Both the position numbers and the translations under genes were made by a program. Of a stretch of 49,993 nucleotides of DNA, positions 17,918 to 26,447 are shown in pieces (positions within the stretch are counted from its first letter, which is position 1; every line of letters begins with the position of its first letter). The notes under the pieces were generated by a model. That model did not search any database. It was not told the DNA's origin and was given only the letters and a program-made list of their open reading frames with translations. Source of the DNA: an uncultured Desulfovibrio sp. (GTDB taxonomy: Bacteria > Desulfobacterota > Desulfovibrionia > Desulfovibrionales > Desulfovibrionaceae); contig UQJT01000016.1 in NCBI GenBank assembly GCA_900541395.1, positions 1-49,993 of the forward strand, given 5' to 3'.

Positions 17918-18751
17918 ATGCCCTATACCGCTGTTTCGTATCTCGCCCTGCCCCGCTTGCATCCCGAACTGGCGGCCGCTTCGCCGCGTCCTTTGCCCGA
18001 GGGCACGCTTTTTTTATGGCCCGGTCTGCCCCGGCCGCCGCAAAGCGGAGTTTTTGCGCCGGATTACCCCTGGACTCCGGATCAGGCGGCCGCCTGTCTG
18101 GCCGATTTCGAACGGGCAGGCCGGGAGGGCGTCCGGGGAGCGCCGGTTGCGGCCTTCAGCGCGCTTGGCGCGCTCGGCGCGGGCGACGATTTGTCGCCGG
18201 AGGAACGCCGGGCCCTGAGCGAACTGATGGGAGAGCTTTCATCCGCTTCCGACCGCGCCGTCGATGCGAATGACGAAACCGGACGGCAGGCGGCGCAGCG
18301 GACGCTGCTTTTGGCGTGGTTGCAGGAAAAACAGGTTCTGGAACTGCGCGAACTGGAACAGCGCGTGCGCCGGGGGCAGTCCGCCCTGGCCGGGCTGCTG
18401 GGCGAGGGCGTCGTGCCGGAAGCGGACTTTGTCGGCGTCGCTTCGGGCGGCGCGTCTCTGCCGCCGTGGCGTTCCGTGCTGGCGGCGGCCTCGGTGTTTC
18501 TGCCCCGCTCCGTCGCCGGTTCCGACGACACGGCCGTACTGGCTCTGGATCGGGACATGGTCGCGACTCTGGCCGCTCTCGCGTCCGATCAGGCGGCGGG
18601 AACAAACGAAAATGCCTGGATGGGGGCGGAACGTCTGCCCGAAGGCTTTTCCGGCGCCCGCATCCCCCTGGGCCGGGCGCTGGGTCGGGGGTGGACCGTG
18701 CCGGAATCGACGCGGGCCGTCTTTTTTGTCTATCCCTCCGCCTGGTTGTAA
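17918..18751 (+). CDS. Conserved-looking protein of unknown function
   Basis: The 277-residue protein is not recognised. GGAGG precedes the ATG at 17918. It is rich in Ala, Leu and Glu, has a helical middle with many charged residues ([20 protein letters not shown]), and lacks signal peptide, membrane helices or known catalytic motifs. It is divergent from tatA (157-bp gap) and lies 12 nt before the HAD gene, so it is likely co-transcribed with it. Confidence 0.65.
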   Translation: MPYTAVSYLALPRLHPELAAASPRPLPEGTLFLWPGLPRPPQSGVFAPDYPWTPDQAAACLADFERAGREGVRGAPVAAFSALGALGAGDDLSPEERRALSELMGELSSASDRAVDANDETGRQAAQRTLLLAWLQEKQVLELRELEQRVRRGQSALAGLLGEGVVPEADFVGVASGGASLPPWRSVLAAASVFLPRSVAGSDDTAVLALDRDMVATLAALASDQAAGTNENAWMGAERLPEGFSGARIPLGRALGRGWTVPESTRAVFFVYPSAWL

Positions 18752-18763
18752 CCCGGAGTCCGC

Positions 18764-19456
18764 ATGACCACGGAACCCTGCCTCGACGCCGCGTCCCTCG
18801 TCGCCGCTTTGCATAAGGCATACGGCGGCGGGCCGGACGGCATTATTTTCGATTGCGACGGGGTGTTGGTGGACTCCGGTCCGTCCAACATCCGTTACTA
18901 CAATTTGCTGCGGGAGGGGCTGGGCCTGCCTCCCATCACTCCCGAGCAGGAACGTTATGTGCACATGAGCACCGCCGAGCAGGCCATCGACGCCATTATT
19001 CCGCTTTCTCTGCGCCCCGCCCTGCGGGAAGTGGCCCGAACCATCTCCTATGCCCGCGACATTATGCCCCTGCTGACGCCGTTCGAGGGGCTGCGCGAAC
19101 TGCTTGACGCCTGCCGTGAACACGGTCTGCGGCTGGGGGTCCATACCAACCGTTTCGACACCATGCCCCAATTGCTGGAGCACTGTGGGCTGACCGGCTA
19201 TTTCGACCCGGTGATCACGGCGGCCGTGGCTCCGGCCAAACCCGATCCCGCAGGAACCCGCATGGTGCTCGACCAGTGGGGGATGCCCGCGGGCCGCGCG
19301 CTGTTTCTGGGCGACAGCCCCACCGACCGCGACGCGGCCGGGGCGGCCGGCGTGCCGTTCCTGGCGTTCCGCAACCCTGACTTGTCGACGTCGGGTTGCT
19401 GTTGCTCCTACGACGATATGCTTGTCGCCCTGGAAACGGTGTGGAAAGCCCGGTAG
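18764..19456 (+). CDS. HAD-superfamily hydrolase (phosphatase, phosphoglycolate-phosphatase-like)
   Basis: The 230-residue protein has all HAD motifs: DCDGVLVDS with nucleophile D30 and D32, the Thr of VHTNRFD (motif II), Lys in AKPDP (motif III), and GDSPTDRDAA near 183-192 (motif IV). A helical cap sits between motifs I and II, as in the Gph/PGP type. It probably removes phosphate from a small metabolite; which one is unknown. It ends in CCCSY, an unusual run of three cysteines at the tail. Confidence 0.88.
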   Translation: MTTEPCLDAASLVAALHKAYGGGPDGIIFDCDGVLVDSGPSNIRYYNLLREGLGLPPITPEQERYVHMSTAEQAIDAIIPLSLRPALREVARTISYARDIMPLLTPFEGLRELLDACREHGLRLGVHTNRFDTMPQLLEHCGLTGYFDPVITAAVAPAKPDPAGTRMVLDQWGMPAGRALFLGDSPTDRDAAGAAGVPFLAFRNPDLSTSGCCCSYDDMLVALETVWKAR

Positions 19457-19524
19457 CGCGCCGAAACCCGCAACCGGGCTGACCGCGCGCGGGGGAAAGC
19501 GGGGCAACCATGTGGTTTAATTCC

Positions 19525-19553
19525 TTTACATTCCCCTTTTCCTGTTTTATATT
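19525..19553 (+). promoter_or_regulatory. Sigma70-type promoter for dksA-rqcH
   Basis: TTTACA (19525-19530), 17 bases, then TATATT (19548-19553): 10 of 12 consensus positions with ideal spacing, in an AT-rich island of an otherwise GC-rich gap, 60 bases before the dksA-like start. Confidence 0.75.
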
Positions 19554-19612
19554 CCTTCGGCTTAACAAAAGTCGCGGCGGCTTGCCCAACACCGCCCCGG
19601 CGAGGAGGAAGC

Positions 19613-19975
19613 TTGACCCCTGAAGAACTTGAATACTTCCGCAATCTGCTCCGCGCCATGTTGGAAGAGGCCCAGCGTAAGGGCGATTCCACTCTGGAGG
19701 AGCTGACGGACGGCGAGGCGGCCTTCGCCGACCCGGCCGACCGGGCCACGGCGGAGTCCGACCGTTCCTTCACTCTGCGCATCCGTGACCGCGAGCGCCG
19801 TCTTATTCATAAAATTCAAGAGGCTATTAAACGTATGGACGACGGCGTCTACGGCGTCTGCGAAGAATGCGGCGAAGATATCGGCGTGGCCCGCCTGAAG
19901 GCGCGGCCCGTCACCACCCTGTGCGTTTCGTGCAAAGCGCGGCAAGAGGAGGGGGAAGACGTACGGGGCAACTAG
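19613..19975 (+). CDS. dksA: DksA/TraR-family zinc-finger transcription factor
   Basis: The 120-residue protein has the N-terminal coiled coil with the acidic tip region and the C4 zinc finger: CEEC at 83-86 and CVSC at 104-107. The family binds the RNA polymerase secondary channel and tunes transcription with ppGpp. It is shorter than E. coli DksA (151 residues), mostly at the N-terminus. It starts at TTG with a strong GAGGAGG upstream; no ATG is better placed. rqcH follows after 19 nt. Confidence 0.88.
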   Translation: MTPEELEYFRNLLRAMLEEAQRKGDSTLEELTDGEAAFADPADRATAESDRSFTLRIRDRERRLIHKIQEAIKRMDDGVYGVCEECGEDIGVARLKARPVTTLCVSCKARQEEGEDVRGN

Positions 19976-19994
19976 CCCCCGTTTCCCGCGTACT

Positions 19995-21611
19995 GTGGAC
20001 GCTCATCTGTTCCGACGCTTCTGCGACACCCTGATTCCGGCGCTTCTTGGAGCGCGTGTGGAAAAAATCCACGAGCCGGGTCAGGGTGTCACCGTTTTTA
20101 CCGTATACGGCGGCGGACTGGGGCGGGCCGACGGCGGCCCGGCCAAGCGCTATCTGGTTTTGCGCGCCGACCGCAAGGCCCCTTTACTGTTTCTGTCCGC
20201 CCATCGCGTGCCGGTCAACGCGCAGCCGCCCGCATCCGTCATGCGCCTGCGCAAATATCTTTCCGAACGTCGCATCGCGCGGGCCTCGTGCCATTGGACC
20301 GAGCGCCGTCTGTATCTGGAAACATCGGGCGGCTCCACCCTGCTTCTCGATTTGCGCGAGGGACCGACTTTGTTGTTCGGGCCCGCGCCCGCGTTTGAAG
20401 AACCCGCCTGGCCCGATCCCGAAGTTTCGCCTTCGGCCTTGTGTTCGGGCGACGGCTGGCGGGCCTGGCCCGTGCTGACTCCGGCCCTGCGCCGCACTTT
20501 GCCCTACCTCGACCCCGAGGACGGCCGGGCTCTGCTTATGGATTTGCAAGCCGGGGGCGGCGATGTGTTTATGTACGAAACCGAGACCGGAGAACGCGAA
20601 GTTTCCGCCTGGCCTCTGCCCCGGGCCCAGTGGCTCCGCATGAAACCCGTCCGGGGGGAAGCGCGCGAAAGCGTGTGGGAGGACCCCGTGGCCGCCCTGG
20701 CTCTTGCGGGCGAAAGCCGGGTATACGCCGCCGTGGCGGCCGGAGCCCGGCAGATGGCGGCGCGCCCCTTCGCCGCCGAAGTCAAGCGCCTGGACAAGCT
20801 GTTGGACAAGCTGGACCGGGAGGAAGTCCGCCTGGCTTCCCTGCGGGACAGACAGGCCGACGCCCTGCTGCTTCAGGGACAGTTGTATCGTTTCGGGCCG
20901 GAGGAAAAGCGGGCTTCCGTCACGCTGGACGGTCCCGGCGGCCCGCGTGAACTGGCGCTGGAGCCGCGCCTGACCGTGCGCGAAAACATGGCCGCTTTGT
21001 TTCACCAGGCGGCGCGGGGCAGGCGGGGCCTGGAACATCTGGTCGAGCGTCGGGCAGCCGTCCGGGCCGAAAAAAACGCCGCCGTGGCCGCCATGTTGCA
21101 GCGCGAGGCGGCCTTGAACGGCACGGGCGATACGGGCAGCGCCTATACGGGGCACGCGGGCCGCGGCGCCGCCCGCCCGGAGAGAGCGGCACGCCCCGGC
21201 GCGGGCCGCCCCTCCGGCCTGCCCAAGCAGGTGCAGGCTTTCCGCAGCGGCGACGGTTTTTTGCTGTTGCGCGGCCGCGACACACGGGGCAACGCCTTGG
21301 CCCTTAAACTGGCCGCTCCCCACGACTACTGGCTGCACACGGCCGACGGACCCAGCGCTCACGTCATCATCCGGCGCGACCACGCCGGACAGGAGGTGCC
21401 GGAACGCACCCTGGCCGAAGCCGGGGCCCTGGCCGCGCTGAAAAGCCGACTGCGCGACGAGGCGCGGGCCGAAATCCAGTACTCGCTGGCCAAGTACATC
21501 CATCCCATGAAAAAAGCCGCGCCCGGCATGGTTCGCATCGACAAAAGCGAGGGAACCTTCTGGGTGAGCCCGGATCGCGATCTGGAAGAGAAACTGCGCA
21601 TGCCGGAGTAG
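19995..21611 (+). CDS. rqcH: NFACT-family ribosome-quality-control protein RqcH
   Basis: The 538-residue protein follows the NFACT layout: an N-terminal NFACT-N domain (opening DAHLFRRFCDTLIPALLGARV), a coiled-coil centre, and a C-terminal NFACT-R domain (HDYWLHTADGPSAHVIIRR, then PMKKAAPGMVRIDKSEGTFW). In bacteria RqcH binds stalled 50S subunits and adds alanine tails to nascent chains. The start is GTG at 19995, right after dksA. A Gly/Arg/Pro-rich insert near residues 375-410 separates coiled coil and NFACT-R. Confidence 0.88.
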   Translation: MDAHLFRRFCDTLIPALLGARVEKIHEPGQGVTVFTVYGGGLGRADGGPAKRYLVLRADRKAPLLFLSAHRVPVNAQPPASVMRLRKYLSERRIARASCHWTERRLYLETSGGSTLLLDLREGPTLLFGPAPAFEEPAWPDPEVSPSALCSGDGWRAWPVLTPALRRTLPYLDPEDGRALLMDLQAGGGDVFMYETETGEREVSAWPLPRAQWLRMKPVRGEARESVWEDPVAALALAGESRVYAAVAAGARQMAARPFAAEVKRLDKLLDKLDREEVRLASLRDRQADALLLQGQLYRFGPEEKRASVTLDGPGGPRELALEPRLTVRENMAALFHQAARGRRGLEHLVERRAAVRAEKNAAVAAMLQREAALNGTGDTGSAYTGHAGRGAARPERAARPGAGRPSGLPKQVQAFRSGDGFLLLRGRDTRGNALALKLAAPHDYWLHTADGPSAHVIIRRDHAGQEVPERTLAEAGALAALKSRLRDEARAEIQYSLAKYIHPMKKAAPGMVRIDKSEGTFWVSPDRDLEEKLRMPE

Positions 21612-21850
21612 AGCCGGGGCGCGGTCGCAGGAGCACATTGCGGCGTCGGGCTCGCCGCTTGTCATGCCGTTCTCGGTCGGTCTTCCCATGTCGGGCGGTC
21701 GAGCGCCGTCCGACATTTTGTTCGGGTGCGGTCTCTACCATGAGGAATTGTTTAAAAAAGCCGTGATAGGTTGTGCGGAACCGGCATTGCCGGAATCAAA
21801 AAGTATTCCGGCAGTGCCTCCCCCTTGTTTCTTTATCAGGAGGACCGCAC
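21612..21850 (+). promoter_or_regulatory. Recombinase leader: terminator-like hairpins and possible Shine-Dalgarno trap
   Basis: After rqcH, ATGTCGG...CCGACAT at about 21689-21717 forms a hairpin. Closer to the recombinase, 21783-21796 pairs with 21805-21818 over 14 bp (one G-U) with loop CAAAAAGT. Immediately after it, CCTCC (21817-21821) can pair with the ribosome-binding site GGAGG (21839-21843) of the recombinase gene. Either the long hairpin or the CCTCC-GGAGG pairing can form fully, since they share two bases. Confidence 0.55.
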
Positions 21851-22891
21851 ATGGCTCGTCGCTATCCGGCAATTCGTTCAGCACTTTCTTCCCCCGCGCG
21901 GGCGGAAGATTGCGGCAGGCGCGCGAAGCCTGCCGCCGTGAAACTCGACGCCTTTATCTGGGACGACTACTTGCCGCATATCCGCTTGGACAAGCGGAGC
22001 TGGCGCGTGGATGAGCGCATTGCGCGTCAGTACCTGTCCGCGGCGTTCGGGGCCCGGCGGCTTGCCGACATACAACGCCACGAAGTGGAAAACTGGTTGC
22101 GCGGCCTGTCGTCCGGCGGCCTGTGCGCGGCCACCTGCAACCGCATTCTGGCGGTCTTCAAGGCAATCTGTTCTCTGGCCGAAATACGCGGCGTCCTACC
22201 CGTCGGGCAATCTCCGTGCACGGGCGTCTCTTCCTTTAAAATCCACGCGCAGCGGGAGCGCTATCTCACGCGGGACGAGGCTTGGCGGCTCATGCGGGCG
22301 CTGGAAAAAAGCGACCGTGCGGAAGCCCTTGCTCTCCGTCTGCTTCTGCTCACCGGCGCGCGCAAGAGCGAAGTCCTCAAGGCTCGATGGGAACATATCC
22401 GTCTGGATTTGCGGCTGCTTATCGTGCCGCTGTCCAAGTCGGGCAAGCCGCGCCATATTCCGCTGTCCGACGAAGCCATACGGATTATCCGCGTCATTCC
22501 GCGCGTGCCCGGCTGTCCGTGGCTGTTTCCGGGGCATGCGCCGGGAAAACCGTTATCCGATATATACCTCTTCTGGAACGGAGTGCGGCGGGGGCTGGGC
22601 ATTGCCGACGTGCGCATCCATGATTTGCGGCATAGCTTCGCCTCGTTTCTGGTCAACGCCGGCCACTCGCTCTACGAGGTGCAAAAACTGCTTGGACACA
22701 GCGATCCCCGCACGACCATGCGTTACGCGCATCTGGGACAGGAGGCGCTGGTGGCCGCGGCGGAAACCGTGAGCGCTTTTCTTGTCCGACCCGACAAGGA
22801 ATGCGCCCGGGAAAAACGCGGCGGAAGTGTCGATTCTTCTCCGTCGCGCGACGGGAGTGAGGACGGCCGCGCAAGTTCGGCAAGTCTATAA
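21851..22891 (+). CDS. Tyrosine recombinase (phage-integrase family)
   Basis: The 346-residue protein has an N-terminal SAM-like core-binding domain (about 30-125) and a complete catalytic domain: R171 (TGARKSEVL), K196 (SKSGK), H257 and R260 (HDLRHSFAS), H283 (LGHSD) and nucleophile Y292 (RYAHL). So it should be active in DNA cleavage and strand exchange. The ATG at 21851 has GGAGG 7 nt upstream. No tRNA, prophage gene or excisionase is nearby; the only neighbour is the autotransporter, reached across a 349-bp gap that carries a 20-bp inverted repeat. This points to a site-specific invertase for that gap rather than an island integrase. The C-terminal ~45 residues are low-complexity. Confidence 0.93.
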   Translation: MARRYPAIRSALSSPARAEDCGRRAKPAAVKLDAFIWDDYLPHIRLDKRSWRVDERIARQYLSAAFGARRLADIQRHEVENWLRGLSSGGLCAATCNRILAVFKAICSLAEIRGVLPVGQSPCTGVSSFKIHAQRERYLTRDEAWRLMRALEKSDRAEALALRLLLLTGARKSEVLKARWEHIRLDLRLLIVPLSKSGKPRHIPLSDEAIRIIRVIPRVPGCPWLFPGHAPGKPLSDIYLFWNGVRRGLGIADVRIHDLRHSFASFLVNAGHSLYEVQKLLGHSDPRTTMRYAHLGQEALVAAAETVSAFLVRPDKECAREKRGGSVDSSPSRDGSEDGRASSASL

Positions 22892-22994
22892 TGACTGGAA
22901 ATAAAAAATAGAAAAAATAAGAAAGAACGCATTGAATATGTAGGGCTGTTTCAAGCCAGGAATATTCCCTTTCAGCCGCGAAGAGAGGGTTCAT

Positions 22995-23014
22995 CGACAG
23001 ATGTACTGTCAATG
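22995..23014 (+). repeat. Left inverted repeat of the candidate switch (IRL)
   Basis: Sequence CGACAGATGTACTGTCAATG. The reverse complement of 23157-23176 is identical except for T versus G at position 15. It is centred in a near-perfect 29-bp dyad. Confidence 0.85.
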
Positions 23015-23070
23015 AACTTTGAAAAGACAATACGCTTAGCAGCCGTGATTTGCAATGGCGTCCTTCGGAA

Positions 23071-23099
23071 AAAATATTGATCAACTTGTTTTTTGTCAA
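23071..23099 (-). promoter_or_regulatory. Leftward promoter inside the invertible segment
   Basis: On the minus strand TTGACA (23099-23094), 17 bases, TATTTT (23076-23071): 10 of 12 consensus. It is the best promoter match in the gap but reads toward the recombinase gene. Inverting the segment would aim it at the autotransporter. Confidence 0.6.
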
Positions 23100-23113
23100 A
23101 AAATTATTATAAA
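23086..23113 (+). promoter_or_regulatory. Weaker rightward promoter candidate in the invertible segment
   Basis: TTGTTT (23086-23091), 16 bases, TATAAA (23108-23113): 8 of 12 consensus. It would read into the autotransporter in the present orientation, so the sequenced state may be low rather than fully off. Confidence 0.35.
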
Positions 23114-23156
23114 TTCAGCTTATTATGTTTTTCTTAAGGTTTTGTCAGACGCCAAA

Positions 23157-23176
23157 CATTGCCAGTACATCTGTCG
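23157..23176 (-). repeat. Right inverted repeat of the candidate switch (IRR)
   Basis: Sequence CATTGCCAGTACATCTGTCG, the inverted partner of 22995-23014 (19 of 20). It ends 64 bases before the autotransporter start codon. Confidence 0.85.
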
Positions 23177-23240
23177 GTACATCATGGGGAGCTCGGCTCC
23201 ACAGAATTTTTGGGGGCCGCAGGCCCCGGGAGGAGTGTCT

Positions 23241-26200
23241 ATGCTTACGAAAGGCGCTATCGGCAATCTTGTCAACAGGTATCGAGCCGTGCTCAGAAAA
23301 TGCCGTCTGCTCAATACCTTCGGCTCGCTGGCCGTGGCGGGCGCGCTGGTTCTGGGCGGCGCGGGGGCGGCCGCGGCGGCCGTAAATTGGTCCGAGGGAG
23401 CGGACGTGCGGATTACCGCCGTGGATACTGATACAGTCTCTGGCGGGCACCGTCTCAACAGTCTTTCTGTTGAGGGCGGCAGCCTTGCTTACACCGGCAC
23501 GCCCGGGGGTGGTGAAGGACAGCTTTTCATCAGGGAATTTCTGAATATCAGCGGCGGCGAGCTCTCCGTCAACCAAGCCGCACACGCGGGCATTCAGGGC
23601 GCTGTCGACGACACGGCCGATTATACAGCCATTTTCAACATGAGCGGCGGAAAGCTGTCGATTAGCGGCAGCCAGGTGCAGATGAAGGATGTGAACATCA
23701 GCGGCGGCGAGGTCAGCGTCTCCGGCATAGCGGGCAAGGACGCCAGCCCGAACTGGAATGACGGGGCCATGCTGGGTTCGGTGGACGGCACGTTTGCCCT
23801 GTCCGGCGACGGCAAGATCACGCTGGGGAATAACGCCCAGCTTTTCGCGCCCGAGTTCAACCTGAATGGCGGCACCATTTCCATGAGCGCTTCGGACAAT
23901 CCTGCGCTTGTCCGCACCTATGGCGAAAATGGCGCGCTGAACCTGACCGGCGCGGCCATTGAGGTTGACGGTCAAGGCATCCTGGCCGCGAACAACCTGA
24001 ACATCAGCGGCGGCAATCTGGGTGTGGGCGAAGATGGCAACTTGGTCATGGGCGTTACCGGTTTTAAGCAGGGGATGTCTGTGTCCGAGGCGTTGAAGAG
24101 CTCCTCCGAGGCCACGGTCACCCAGACCGGCGGCACGGTGAATGTGGCCGGACGTATGGATCTGGGCGGCACGCTGAACATACAAGGCGGCGAGTTCACC
24201 GTGAGGAAGGAGGGCAAGGTCTTCGTTCTTCAGGATGCAGCGGACGCGCCTGCATGGGGTAAAAATTCCGCCATCAACATGCAGGGCGGCGTGCTGAACG
24301 TCGACGGCTATGCCGAGGCATCGCAATTGTCCATCACCGGCGGCACCACCAATATCATCGGCGATGGAAACGAGTGGCATCAAACCGGCCTGGGCGGCTA
24401 TAGCCAGACGTGGGATGTCGAGACAGGCGCATGGGTAGCGTCGGGCTCGCCCACCATGGTCAGCGGTCCCGATACCGTGGTCAACATTGAGAACGGCAAC
24501 CTCTTCGGCGGAGTAGCCGTCAAGGGTGCCGAGGGCGGACTCACCATCACAGACGGCGCTATCGTCAACCTTTCCGGCGACTCGCTGAATCGGGCGGGCA
24601 TGCTCTTTGCCTCCGACGGCCAGACGCTGAACATCGCCCGAGGTGCTTCCGTCAATGTGGCGGAAGGGCAGCACGGCGTCTTCAATGCCGCGACGACCAC
24701 AATCGGCAAGGACGCCACGGTCGACACCGCCGGTACTTTGATCATGGCGAAAGCATCGAAGGCGGCTGCTCCCGACCTCTCGGCTGCCGTCGTCACTGTG
24801 GAGGACGGCGGCACAATGCGCGTGACGGGCAAGGGCTATATTGATCTGGGCGCCAAGGGCGGCTCGTCCAGCTTGACCTTTGCGGACGGCTCTCTCTTTG
24901 ACGTCAGCGCCGCCTCCGTCAGCAACGGCAATACCGCCATCAGAAACGCAACCGAAAACGCGGTGCATGTCGCCGAGAACGCGAAATTGCGCGTCAGCGG
25001 GGCCAAGGCGGGCGAAAGCTACACGCTGGCCTCAAACAGCATCGACATACAGGGCTCCGGTTGGCAGGGCGACAATCTGCTCAGCAGCACCTCGTTCCTT
25101 GGCCTTGATTTCGATCCCGTCACCGGAACATTCACGGCCAAGGCCAAATCCGCCGCCGAGGCCATGCCCGAACTGAACGGCGGGCTGGGCAATCTGGTTT
25201 CGGGCATGTACGCGGCCGGCCTCAACGACGCGGATGCGATCGAAAACGGCCGTCGCTTCCTGTCCCGCGTCACGGATGTCAACTACATCGCGGACGCCGG
25301 GCAGCAGGTCACGAACCTGGAAAGCGCGGCCCGGATGGGCCTTGTCCTTGCCCCGCACATGACCTGGGCCGCTCATGACGCGGCGGGCGCGGCCGTCGCC
25401 CGGCGCGCCGCGTTGGCGCAGCCCGAAGGAAGCGGCTTCCGGTCCATGTCCGCCGACGGGACCGACTTCGGCATGTGGGTCATGCCCCTCTATCAGAACT
25501 GGAATGCCGACGGGCTGGACAACGGCAGCCGCGATCTGGACGTCAGCGCCAATCTGGGCGGCGTGGCCCTGGGGGCGGATTACACCTTCGCCGACAATGT
25601 CCGCGCGGGGCTGTCGTTCCATGTCGGCGGCGGTCACGCCAAGGGAGAGGGCGAAATCAACAAGACCGCCGACGACTTCAATTTCTGGGGTGTCGGAGCT
25701 TACGCCGGTTGGGCGCGGAGCAGTTTCGGGCTTGCCGCGGACTTGAGCGTCACCGGAGCGAGCCACGACCTCGAGCAGGACCTGCCCGTCTCTCTGGGCA
25801 TGGGCAATCTCAAAAGCGACATCGATTCCTGGGCGCTGGGCGCCGGTCTGCGCGGCGAGTATCGGTTTGAAACCAACGGCCTGAACATCGTGCCGCACGC
25901 GAGCGTGCGTTATACCCTCCTCAACACCGGCAGCTACAAGGGGGTAGCCGACGGGGGCATGGTGCTGGAAGGCGACGCCATGCGCCAGAACGTCTGGACC
26001 TTCCCGGTGGGCGTGGCGCTTTCAAAGGACTTCGATACGGCAGGCGGCTGGAGCGTGCGGCCCTCGCTTGATCTGGGCGTGGTCGCCGCCGCCGGCGACG
26101 TCAAGGCGAAGGGCGACGTGAGCTTTGCCGGGGTGAAGGGCAAGGCCGCCCTGGAGACCCAGGTGCTGGACCGCGTCAGCTTTGCGGGTCAGGCGGGAGT

Positions 26201-26306
26201 GGAACTGGGCAAGGACAAGCTCAGCTTCGGCCTCAACTACAATGTGCGGGCGGGCGAACGCAACACGGCGCACGGCGTGTTCGGCACGTTCCGCTATACG
26301 TTCTGA
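23241..26306 (+). CDS. Autotransporter (type Va) with beta-helix passenger
   Basis: The 1021-residue protein has an extended signal sequence (about 1-50, ending AGAAAAA), a long passenger and a C-terminal autotransporter beta-barrel of about 270 residues that ends in the classic aromatic residue (FRYTF). The passenger is built of repeated turns with the motif N-[IM]-x-GG-x-[LV]-x-V (NISGGELSV, NMSGGKLSI, NISGGEVSV, NISGGNLGV, NMQGGVLNV), as in AIDA/pertactin-like beta-helices used for adhesion. The ATG at 23241 has AGGAG upstream; the frame is open to 23055 only across the AT-rich switch. No protease motif is seen. The link with the adjacent recombinase and inverted repeats suggests phase-variable display. 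Confidence 0.92.
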   Translation: MLTKGAIGNLVNRYRAVLRKCRLLNTFGSLAVAGALVLGGAGAAAAAVNWSEGADVRITAVDTDTVSGGHRLNSLSVEGGSLAYTGTPGGGEGQLFIREFLNISGGELSVNQAAHAGIQGAVDDTADYTAIFNMSGGKLSISGSQVQMKDVNISGGEVSVSGIAGKDASPNWNDGAMLGSVDGTFALSGDGKITLGNNAQLFAPEFNLNGGTISMSASDNPALVRTYGENGALNLTGAAIEVDGQGILAANNLNISGGNLGVGEDGNLVMGVTGFKQGMSVSEALKSSSEATVTQTGGTVNVAGRMDLGGTLNIQGGEFTVRKEGKVFVLQDAADAPAWGKNSAINMQGGVLNVDGYAEASQLSITGGTTNIIGDGNEWHQTGLGGYSQTWDVETGAWVASGSPTMVSGPDTVVNIENGNLFGGVAVKGAEGGLTITDGAIVNLSGDSLNRAGMLFASDGQTLNIARGASVNVAEGQHGVFNAATTTIGKDATVDTAGTLIMAKASKAAAPDLSAAVVTVEDGGTMRVTGKGYIDLGAKGGSSSLTFADGSLFDVSAASVSNGNTAIRNATENAVHVAENAKLRVSGAKAGESYTLASNSIDIQGSGWQGDNLLSSTSFLGLDFDPVTGTFTAKAKSAAEAMPELNGGLGNLVSGMYAAGLNDADAIENGRRFLSRVTDVNYIADAGQQVTNLESAARMGLVLAPHMTWAAHDAAGAAVARRAALAQPEGSGFRSMSADGTDFGMWVMPLYQNWNADGLDNGSRDLDVSANLGGVALGADYTFADNVRAGLSFHVGGGHAKGEGEINKTADDFNFWGVGAYAGWARSSFGLAADLSVTGASHDLEQDLPVSLGMGNLKSDIDSWALGAGLRGEYRFETNGLNIVPHASVRYTLLNTGSYKGVADGGMVLEGDAMRQNVWTFPVGVALSKDFDTAGGWSVRPSLDLGVVAAAGDVKAKGDVSFAGVKGKAALETQVLDRVSFAGQAGVELGKDKLSFGLNYNVRAGERNTAHGVFGTFRYTF

Positions 26307-26362
26307 TCCGCGGAACCGTTTTCCTTGGGGGATGCTCCGCTTCGTCGGGGCGTCCTCCATAT

Positions 26363-26398
26363 TGACGACAAACCCCGCTTCGCGGGGTTTGCGCCGTT
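26363..26398. terminator. Bidirectional terminator between autotransporter and glpB
   Basis: AAACCCCGC, loop TTC, GCGGGGTTT (26371-26391) is a 9-bp perfect stem with T/A ends on both sides, fitting convergent genes. With its flanks (GACAAACCCC...GGGGTTTGCGCCGTTT) it is an inverted copy of the 3' module of the repeats at 1-175 and 7532-7713. Confidence 0.75.
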
Positions 26399-26447
26399 TA
26401 AGCCGTGACCTCGCGCGCGTTTTCCAAGCGCGAGCCCGCGGGACGGC

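Larger units (their letters stand above)
22892..23240. promoter_or_regulatory. Candidate invertible promoter region (phase switch)
   Basis: This AT-rich 349-bp gap contains two 20-bp inverted repeats (22995-23014 and 23157-23176) around a 142-bp segment with promoter-like elements in both directions. The left repeat sits in a local dyad (22989-23017: GTTCAT-C-GACAG, 5-nt centre, CTGTC-A-ATGAAC), the arm-spacer-arm plan of tyrosine recombinase core sites. Downstream, two hairpins (GGAGC/GCTCC about 23188-23200; GGGGCC/GGCCCC about 23212-23226) precede the autotransporter ribosome-binding site. Confidence 0.65.

Noticed and set aside
23055..23240. N-terminal extension of the autotransporter
   Set aside because: It crosses the inverted-repeat segment and lacks a ribosome-binding site; the signal sequence fits the ATG at 23241.
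23440..24400. CRISPR-like periodicity in the autotransporter passenger
   Set aside because: The repeats encode beta-helix turns (GG motif) with irregular spacing and are coding; no CRISPR array is present.
21612..26400. Prophage or genomic island integrated by the tyrosine recombinase
   Set aside because: No phage structural genes, excisionase, tRNA target or flanking direct repeats were seen; only the autotransporter accompanies it.
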